Shown here in pieces: positions 56,747-64,000 of a stretch of 64,000 nt of DNA. The notes below the pieces were generated by a model. The model did no database searches. It saw only the letters and a program-made list of their open reading frames with translations, and was not told where the DNA came from. Origin of the DNA: Candidatus Pantoea haifensis (GTDB lineage: Bacteria; Pseudomonadota; Gammaproteobacteria; Enterobacterales; Enterobacteriaceae); assembly GCA_018842655.1 (NCBI GenBank), contig JAGTWN010000004.1, positions 2,108,001-2,172,000 on the forward strand, given 5' to 3'. The position numbers and the translations under genes are program-made. How positions within the stretch are numbered: position 1 is the stretch's first letter; each line of letters begins with the position of its first letter.

Positions 56747-58467
56747 TTTGCCTCCTGATCCCAAAAATCACGCGCTGGATCGACGACCGGTTTTACAATC
56801 CCGGCACGAATAACGAAGTCACCAAAGCCTTCTTCGCCCTGACGCTCTTTCGCCCAGCGTCCAACCAGCTCATCAATGTTGGCAAGAATTTCGCTTTCAG
56901 TAATGTTCTCACGATACATACGCGGAATACGTGTACCGATACGATTACCGCCGATGTGCAGGTTATAACGCCCTGGTGCTTTACCAACCAGACCGAGTTC
57001 AGCCAGCATGGCACGGCCGCAGCCGTTAGGACAACCGGTAACGCGTAACACTATGTGCTCTTCGCCAACGCCGTGTCCGTGCATGATCTCTTCGACTTTG
57101 GTGACGAAGGATGGCAGGAAACGTTCAGCTTCCGCCATGGCCAGGGGACAGGTTGGAAACGCAACGCAGGCCATAGAGTTTTCACGCTGTGCCGAGACGT
57201 TTTCCATCAAGCCATGGGCACGGGCAATAGCTTCGATAGCCTCTTTTTCGCTTTCCGGTACACCCGCAACAATCAGGTTCTGGTTAGCGGTCAGGCGGAA
57301 ATCACCCTGATGAATTTTGGCAATTTCAGCAATGCCACGCTTCAGCGGACGGCCTGGATAATCCAGCAAACGGCCATTCTCAATGAACAGCGTCAGGTGC
57401 CATTTATTATCGATACCTTTGATCCAGCCGATACGATCGCCACGCGTCGTGAACTCATAAGGGCGAGTCGGTTCGAAGGTTAAGCCAGCACGCTTTTCCA
57501 CTTCTGCTTTAAATGTCTCAACGCCAACGCGCTCCAGCGTGTATTTGGTTTTGGCGTTTTTACGATCGGTGCGATTCCCCCAGTCACGCTGAGTCGTCAC
57601 TACCGCTTCTGCGACATCAAGGATTTTCTCAACCGGCAAATAGCCAAATTCGCTGGCGGTGCGCGCATAGGTCGCTTTATTGCCGTGCTCAATCGATAAT
57701 CCCCCGCCGACCAGCAGGTTAAAGCCAACCAGCCTGCCTTTCTCCGCTACGGCCACGAAATTCAGATCGTTCGCGTGCAGATCGACATCGTTATGCGGTG
57801 GGATCACAACCGTGGTTTTAAACTTACGCGGCAGGTAAGTCTCACCGAGGATAGGTTCTTCATCGGTGGTGGCGACTTTTTCCTGATCCCACCAAATTTC
57901 CGCATATGCGCGGGTGCGTGGCAGCAGATGTTCAGAAAGCTTCTTCGCCCACTCGTAGGCTTCCTGATGTAGTTCTGATTCAACCGGGTTTGAGGTGCAG
58001 AGCACGTTACGGTTTACGTCGTTAGCGGTAGCCAGCGCATCAAGGCCCACTTCGTGCAGCATTTGGTGCGTTGGCTTAACATTTTTCTTCAGGATGCCGT
58101 GAAACTGGAACGTCTGACGGTTTGTTAAACGAATGCTGCCGTAAATTGTTTTATCGGTCGCAAACTTATCGATCGCCAGCCACTGCTCAGGCGTGATGAT
58201 GCCGCCAGGCAGACGGCAGCGCAGCATCATGGCATGACGCGGCTCCAGCTTCTGTTCGGCACGTTCGGCGCGGATATCACGATCGTCCTGCTGATACATA
58301 CCGTGAAAACGGATTAACAGAAAATTGTCGCCAGTAAAACCGCCGGTCAGGCCATCATCGAGATCGTCGAGAATGGTGCCACGCAGGTAGTTACTTTGCT
58401 TTTTCAGGCGCTCGGCGTCTGTTAATTTACCTTCTACAACCAGCGGTCCAGGGTGTTTGTCGCTCAT
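56743..58467 (-). CDS. cysI: Sulfite reductase hemoprotein CysI
   Basis: CysI reduces sulfite to sulfide with siroheme and a [4Fe-4S] cluster. Cluster-binding cysteines lie in [10 protein letters not shown] and [12 protein letters not shown]. The length is 574 aa (E. coli 570). Frame intact. cysJ, cysI and cysH overlap by a few bases and form one operon; siroheme comes from CysG. Confidence 0.97.
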   Translation of the reverse strand: MSDKHPGPLVVEGKLTDAERLKKQSNYLRGTILDDLDDGLTGGFTGDNFLLIRFHGMYQQDDRDIRAERAEQKLEPRHAMMLRCRLPGGIITPEQWLAIDKFATDKTIYGSIRLTNRQTFQFHGILKKNVKPTHQMLHEVGLDALATANDVNRNVLCTSNPVESELHQEAYEWAKKLSEHLLPRTRAYAEIWWDQEKVATTDEEPILGETYLPRKFKTTVVIPPHNDVDLHANDLNFVAVAEKGRLVGFNLLVGGGLSIEHGNKATYARTASEFGYLPVEKILDVAEAVVTTQRDWGNRTDRKNAKTKYTLERVGVETFKAEVEKRAGLTFEPTRPYEFTTRGDRIGWIKGIDNKWHLTLFIENGRLLDYPGRPLKRGIAEIAKIHQGDFRLTANQNLIVAGVPESEKEAIEAIARAHGLMENVSAQRENSMACVAFPTCPLAMAEAERFLPSFVTKVEEIMHGHGVGEEHIVLRVTGCPNGCGRAMLAELGLVGKAPGRYNLHIGGNRIGTRIPRMYRENITESEILANIDELVGRWAKERQGEEGFGDFVIRAGIVKPVVDPARDFWDQEAK

Positions 58468-60269
58468 TAGTAAACGTCTCGCTGATAACGGCGCTCAATG
58501 CGCAGCTCACTTAAAAATTCGTCGGCCGTTTCACGATCCATTCCGCCGTGCTCGACCACCACATCCAGTAATGCCTGCTCAACGTCTTTCGCCATGCGAT
58601 TCGCGTCGCCACAGACGTAAAGGTGCGCGCCTTCTTCGATCCAGCGCCACACTTCCGCGCCTTTCGCGCGGATTTTATCTTGTACGTAGACCTTCGCAGC
58701 CTGATCGCGCGACCATGCCAGATCAATGTTAGTCAGCAAGCCATCTTTCACATATTTTTGCCACTCGACCTGATACAGGAAGTCGTCTGTGAAGTGCGGA
58801 TTACCGAAGAACAGCCAGTTTTTACCGGTTGCACCGTCATTATCACGTTGCTGCATAAAGGCGCGGAACGGTGCGATACCAGTGCCCGGCCCAATCATAA
58901 TCACCGGTGCGTCCGGGCTGGCGGGCAGGCGAAAGTTATCGTTATGTTCGATGAAGATGCGAACCTCTCCCTCCTCTTCCACGCGATCGGCCAGCCAGGT
59001 TGAGGCGCCGCCGCCGCGCTGACGACCTTCAATGTCGTAGCGCACCGCACCCACTGTAATGTGAACTTCGCTGTCAGTTTCAGCCTGAGAAGATGCGATC
59101 GAGTAGAGACGCGGCGTCAGAGGACGTAGCAAGCCCGTAAGCTGCTCAGTGCTCAGTTCGGCGGGTGCCAGGCGGATCATGTCAACAATCGGGTAACGCT
59201 GTGCATACGTTTGCAGCTTCGCTTTGTCATCCACCAGCGACAGCAGTTCATCGTTGCGTGACAAAGCAGCGTATTGCGCGACGATCTGCGCGGTATTCAC
59301 CGTCAGTTCAAAATGTTTTTGTAACGCCTCAGCCAGCGGTAAGGTTTGCCCCTGAACGTCAACCGGTTCGTCACCTTTCAGCCAGACCAGTTCTAACAGC
59401 TCTTTGACCAGTTCGGCGTCGTTTTCATACCAGACACCCAGCGCATCGCCCGGCTGATAGCGCAGGCCTGAATCACCCAAATCGATTTCAATATGACGGA
59501 CATCTTTGTCAGAATCGCGACCGGTAATTTTTTGGTTAAGCGCGAAGGTAGCGACTAAAGGCTCTTCTTTGGTGTACGGCGTGCTGAAAACTTCATTCAC
59601 GCTGCCTGTTGCCGTTACGGCCGCCTGTGATGCTGATTCCGCTGGCAGTCGCTTCTTTAAGATTTCAGTGATGGCACTGCGCCAGGCTGCTGCCTGCTCA
59701 GCATATTCAACGTCAGCATCTACACGATCCAGTAAACGCTCTGCGCCCAGCTCAGCCAGGCGACTATCGAAATCTTTACCCGCTTTGCTAAAAAATTCGT
59801 AAGAGGTATCGCCAAGGCCAAACACCGCAAACGCAGCCCCGTCCATTTTCGGTGCTTTTTTCGACAGCAGGAATTTATGCAGCGCGACCGCTTCTTCCGG
59901 CGGATCGCCCTCTCCCTGTGTGGAGGTCACGACGATCAGCAGCTTTTCCTGACCAATCTGCTTGAATTTATAGTCGCCTGCATTCACCAGGTTGACGTTG
60001 AGTTTAGCGGCCAGCAAATCATCGCGTAGCTGTTCCGCTAAACGGCGTGCATTGCCAGTTTGCGATGCAGACAGCAGGGTAATGGCTGGAATGTCAGCTG
60101 GCGCAGGCGCGCTTGCCGCCACGCTGCCGGGGGTTTGATTGACCATGCCCCAGAAATAACCTGAAAGCCATGCCATCTGGGTTGTGGAAAAATCCGTCGT
60201 CGCTGCTTGTAAGCGAGCGAGTTGCTCCGGCGAGAGCGGGAGCATTGAACCTGGTGCCTGTGTCGTCAT
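58467..60269 (-). CDS. cysJ: Sulfite reductase flavoprotein CysJ
   Basis: CysJ passes electrons from NADPH through FAD and FMN to CysI. The N-terminal flavodoxin domain has [15 protein letters not shown] and [13 protein letters not shown]; the FAD part has [14 protein letters not shown]; the NADPH part has [18 protein letters not shown] and ends RYQRDVY. Length 600 aa (E. coli 599). Frame intact. Confidence 0.97.
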   Translation of the reverse strand: MTTQAPGSMLPLSPEQLARLQAATTDFSTTQMAWLSGYFWGMVNQTPGSVAASAPAPADIPAITLLSASQTGNARRLAEQLRDDLLAAKLNVNLVNAGDYKFKQIGQEKLLIVVTSTQGEGDPPEEAVALHKFLLSKKAPKMDGAAFAVFGLGDTSYEFFSKAGKDFDSRLAELGAERLLDRVDADVEYAEQAAAWRSAITEILKKRLPAESASQAAVTATGSVNEVFSTPYTKEEPLVATFALNQKITGRDSDKDVRHIEIDLGDSGLRYQPGDALGVWYENDAELVKELLELVWLKGDEPVDVQGQTLPLAEALQKHFELTVNTAQIVAQYAALSRNDELLSLVDDKAKLQTYAQRYPIVDMIRLAPAELSTEQLTGLLRPLTPRLYSIASSQAETDSEVHITVGAVRYDIEGRQRGGGASTWLADRVEEEGEVRIFIEHNDNFRLPASPDAPVIMIGPGTGIAPFRAFMQQRDNDGATGKNWLFFGNPHFTDDFLYQVEWQKYVKDGLLTNIDLAWSRDQAAKVYVQDKIRAKGAEVWRWIEEGAHLYVCGDANRMAKDVEQALLDVVVEHGGMDRETADEFLSELRIERRYQRDVY

Positions 60270-60564
60270 CGCGTTAAAAATTCCAGTATCAGAAGTCCGG
60301 ACCGTAAAATGGCGGAAGAGTGGGTAGGTTACCGGGCTGTATATTAACGATTAAATAAGCCTTCGACATAATTAATAACCAAAATGACTAAAAGGTTTTT
60401 CAGGTAAAGTTAACCGGCAAAAGTGGTAAAGAAAGGATCGATTAATCAATTAATTAAGCGATGAAGAGAGGATGCGATACAAAAAAAGCGGCCTGTGGCA
60501 TAGCGGGTGCGAAAAATCTGGCTTTCAGGTAGAATTCAGCGGTTTTTAAAGTCTGAGAACCATT
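60270..60564. promoter_or_regulatory. Divergent cysJ-queD control region
   Basis: This AT-rich 295-bp region must contain the cysJIH promoter, which in E. coli is activated by CysB with N-acetylserine, and the queD promoter. CysB sites are too degenerate to place by eye. Confidence 0.5.
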
Positions 60565-60924
60565 ATGTCTACCACACTATTTAAAGAATTCCAGTTCGAA
60601 GCCGCACATCACTTACCGAATGTGCCGGAAGGACATAAATGCGGTCGTCTGCACGGCCACTCCTTCCTGGTTCGTCTGGAAATTACCGGCGAAGTGGACG
60701 CGCATACCGGCTGGGTAATGGATTTTGCCGAACTTAAAGCGGCATTTAAACCCATTTATGATCGCCTCGATCACTACTATCTCAATGAGATCCCTGGCCT
60801 GGAGAACCCCACCAGCGAAGTGCTGGCAAAATGGATTTGGCAGCAAATGAAGCCACGTTTACCGTTGTTGAGTGCGGTAATGATTAAAGAGACCTGTACG
60901 GCGGGTTGCGTCTATCGCGGGTAA
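60565..60924 (+). CDS. queD: 6-carboxy-tetrahydropterin synthase QueD
   Basis: QueD makes 6-carboxytetrahydropterin from dihydroneopterin triphosphate in queuosine synthesis. Zinc ligands and the active-site Cys lie in [10 protein letters not shown] and CGRLHGHSF. The 119-aa protein is close to E. coli (121). Frame intact. It converges with queE, the next enzyme of the same pathway. Confidence 0.95.
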   Translation: MSTTLFKEFQFEAAHHLPNVPEGHKCGRLHGHSFLVRLEITGEVDAHTGWVMDFAELKAAFKPIYDRLDHYYLNEIPGLENPTSEVLAKWIWQQMKPRLPLLSAVMIKETCTAGCVYRG

Positions 60925-60950
60925 TTTGCTGGCGGGCAGACGTGATCAAA

Positions 60951-60977
60951 CAAGGGCGGCGCATTGCCGCCCTTTTC
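60951..60977 (+). terminator. queD terminator
   Basis: AAGGGCGGC and GCCGCCCTT form a hairpin followed by TTTC, 27 bp after the queD stop. Confidence 0.75.
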
Positions 60978-60980
60978 ACA

Positions 60981-61651
60981 TCAGGCGATGTTGAGATATT
61001 TATGGGTTTGCATCGACAGGCGCCAGTTGCGCGCAATGCAGGTGTCAATGCAGAGTTTGGTTGCCGCCTCTTTGCGGCTAATGGGCTGTAACGCAATGAT
61101 GCGTGATTTACTGTCCTGAATGCTGGTGAGAAGCTCATCTAAGGCGTCAACATCACGCTCACGTGCCACCGGATGTTTGATCTCATCAGCCCGGCTCAGC
61201 GCCTGGGCTAAAACATCGTAGCCTCCGCGCATATTAACTTTTGGCGATACCGTGACCCAGGTTTTGTCAGAGCAGTCAATCTTATGGGTGCCGCTGGTTT
61301 CAATCTGGCAGTTAAAGCCCGCTGTTTCTAACGCTTCAGTCAGTGGACGCAAATCAAAAATGGCAGGTTCACCCCCGTGATCACCACATGGCGCGCAGTC
61401 CATCCCTGCTGCCTGATGGCTGCGATCAACGTGGCGGCATCCGCATCGCCCCAGGCATCGCTTTCCACCGTTTTCACTAAAATATCACCCAGCGAAGTTT
61501 CCCGATCGGCGCGCTTTTCCCAGGTGTGTTTGGTATCACACCAGCTGCACCCCACCGGACATCCCTGTAAACGGATGAAAATGGCTGGCACACCAGTGTA
61601 AAAGCCTTCGCCCTGTAGCGTCTGGAACATTTCGTTAATCGGGTAGAACAT
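60981..61651 (-). CDS. queE: 7-carboxy-7-deazaguanine synthase QueE, one frame break
   Basis: QueE is a radical-SAM enzyme that contracts the pterin ring in queuosine synthesis. The cluster motif is C31-x3-C35-x2-C38 (CPVGCSWC). The C5 run at 61372-61376 on the plus strand is one short; with six the VVITGGEPAIFDLRPL segment is continuous and the protein is 223 aa, exactly as in E. coli. The C-terminus NWRLSMQTHKYLNIA is identical to E. coli. Confidence 0.95.
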
Positions 61652-61735
61652 TTTTTACTCGCCTGGAAAAATCTGGGCGCTGATTATGACAGCGCACGCC
61701 CTACACAACAACTACCACTTGATGCGAAAAATGCA

Positions 61736-61763
61736 AAAGCCCCGCTCGCTGGCGGGGCTTTGT
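61736..61763 (-). terminator. eno terminator
   Basis: On the minus strand AAAGCCCCGC and GCGGGGCTTTT form a strong hairpin downstream of eno. Confidence 0.9.
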
Positions 61764-61802
61764 TATCAGGTGATACCGCGCTTAAGCGGCATCAACAGGC
61801 GA

Positions 61803-63122
<1,320 letters not shown>

Positions 63123-63177
63123 TTAGTCAATCCTAAGACAAACAACGCGCGAAAAGTTCGCGCGTTGCTCGTGAAAC

Positions 63178-64000
63178 TTACTTCGCTAAACGCTTCTGGT
63201 GCTCATGCGCGGCTTTCACAAAACCAGCAAACAGCGGGTGACCATCGCGTGGGGTCGACGTGAATTCCGGGTGGAACTGACAGGCAACAAACCATGGATG
63301 ATTCGGGATCTCAATGATCTCTACCAGTTGATCATCGCCTGAACGTCCTGCAATACGCAATCCTGCCGCTTCAATCGGTTTCAACAACATGTTGTTGACT
63401 TCGTAGCGATGACGATGACGCTCAACAATGGTGTCAGAACCGTAGAGTTGACGAACTTTGCTGTCCGCCGTCAGTTGGCACTGCTGGCTGCCGAGGCGCA
63501 TGGTGCCACCAAGGTCGCTCTGCTCACTGCGCACTTCAACGTTACCGTTTTCATCACGCCATTCGGTGATTAACGCAACCACCGGATATTTACAGTCTGG
63601 CACAAATTCAGTGGAGTTGGCGCCTTCAAGGCCAGCCACATTACGGGCAAACTCCATCAACGCGACCTGCATACCAAGACAGATGCCGAGATACGGCACG
63701 TTGTTTTCACGCGCGTATTGGGCGGTCATCAGCTTGCCTTCGACACCACGGTAACCGAAGCCACCTGGGATCAAAATCGCATCTAAATCTTTCAGAATTT
63801 CGACACCGCGGGTTTCGACATCCTGTGAATCGATCAGCTTGATGTTTACGGTGACGCGATTTTTCAGGCCGCCATGCTTCAACGCTTCGATAACAGACTT
63901 GTAGGCATCGGGCAGTTCAACATATTTGCCCACCATACCGATGTTAACTTCGCCGCCTGGATTGGCTTCTTCGTAAATAACCTGTTCCCATTCAGCCAGA
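63178..64000 (-). CDS. pyrG: CTP synthase, C-terminal half (runs off the window)
   Basis: This is the C-terminal 274 residues of CTP synthase, which aminates UTP with glutamine nitrogen. The part seen is the end of the synthetase domain and the glutaminase domain, with catalytic Cys in [12 protein letters not shown] and the His/Glu pair in [11 protein letters not shown]. The frame is open to the right edge (about half of the 545-aa E. coli protein). Confidence 0.97.
   Translation of the reverse strand, partial: LAEWEQVIYEEANPGGEVNIGMVGKYVELPDAYKSVIEALKHGGLKNRVTVNIKLIDSQDVETRGVEILKDLDAILIPGGFGYRGVEGKLMTAQYARENNVPYLGICLGMQVALMEFARNVAGLEGANSTEFVPDCKYPVVALITEWRDENGNVEVRSEQSDLGGTMRLGSQQCQLTADSKVRQLYGSDTIVERHRHRYEVNNMLLKPIEAAGLRIAGRSGDDQLVEIIEIPNHPWFVACQFHPEFTSTPRDGHPLFAGFVKAAHEHQKRLAK

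Noticed and set aside
58457-60269. Frame breaks in cysJ/cysI similar to those elsewhere
   Set aside because: Both genes are open over their full family lengths with normal ends, so no correction is needed.

Overview
The window is chromosomal DNA of a gamma-proteobacterium of the order Enterobacterales. Protein sequences and gene order (kgtP-rrn-clpB-pgeF-rluD-bamD-raiA-pheA-tyrA-aroF; rpsP-rimM-trmD-rplS; gshA-micA-luxS; csrA-alaS-recX-recA; mutS-rpoS-nlpD-pcm-surE-truD-ispF-ispD-ftsB; cysDNC; cysJIH; queE-eno-pyrG) follow the E. coli map, with differences that suggest Erwiniaceae (Pantoea/Erwinia type). These include cysG directly upstream of cysDNC, a tRNA-Ile/tRNA-Ala spacer in the rRNA operon next to clpB, and a nanE-PTS-RpiR locus. 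The genus call is inference from general resemblance only.

Layout. 1-6.2 kb: 5' part of kgtP and a complete rRNA operon on the minus strand (16S, tRNA-Ile, tRNA-Ala, 23S, 5S) with P1/P2 promoters and boxA sites. 6.3-16.7 kb: clpB with a sigma-32 promoter, pgeF, rluD, bamD, raiA, the pheL attenuator and pheA, then tyrA and aroF behind a TyrR box, and a GNAT acetyltransferase. 16.7-25.9 kb: the rpsP operon, ffh, ypjD, corB, luxS, the sRNA micA, gshA, yqaA and yqaB. 26-28 kb: four tRNA-Arg(ACG) genes and one tRNA-Ser(GCT) upstream of them, embedded in repeated spacers, then csrA. 28-39.5 kb: alaS, recX, SOS-controlled recA, pncC, tam, a DapA-family lyase, yjdM, mltB and mutS. 39.5-51 kb: a 268-bp array of an 8-bp repeat, rpoS, nlpD, pcm, surE, truD, ispF, ispD, ftsB, ygbE, cysC, cysN, cysD and cysG. 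51-64 kb: nanE, a PTS permease and an RpiR regulator, iap, a YciI-like gene, cysHIJ, queD, queE, eno and the 3' half of pyrG.

How the genes work together. Three clusters (cysGDNC, cysJIH) cover sulfate activation, sulfite reduction and siroheme synthesis. gshA and luxS use the cysteine and methionine products. pheA/tyrA/aroF make aromatic amino acids. rpsP, rimM, trmD, rplS, ffh, alaS, rluD, truD, raiA, the tRNAs and the rRNAs serve translation. surE, pcm, nlpD, rpoS and recA form the stress and stationary-phase block.

The most striking property is technical or evolutionary. At least 22 sites in 17 genes need one added base, almost always inside a short homopolymer, to restore the family reading frame. 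They include essential genes (alaS, ispF, mltB is not essential), and restored lengths match the E. coli orthologues to within a few codons. I read this as homopolymer under-calling in the assembly rather than gene decay; genes are therefore annotated at their restored extents. I found no phage, insertion sequence, CRISPR array or defence system. The best candidates for something unusual are the 8-bp repeat array beside mutS/rpoS and the tRNA-3'-end-bearing repeats in the tRNA-Arg cluster.
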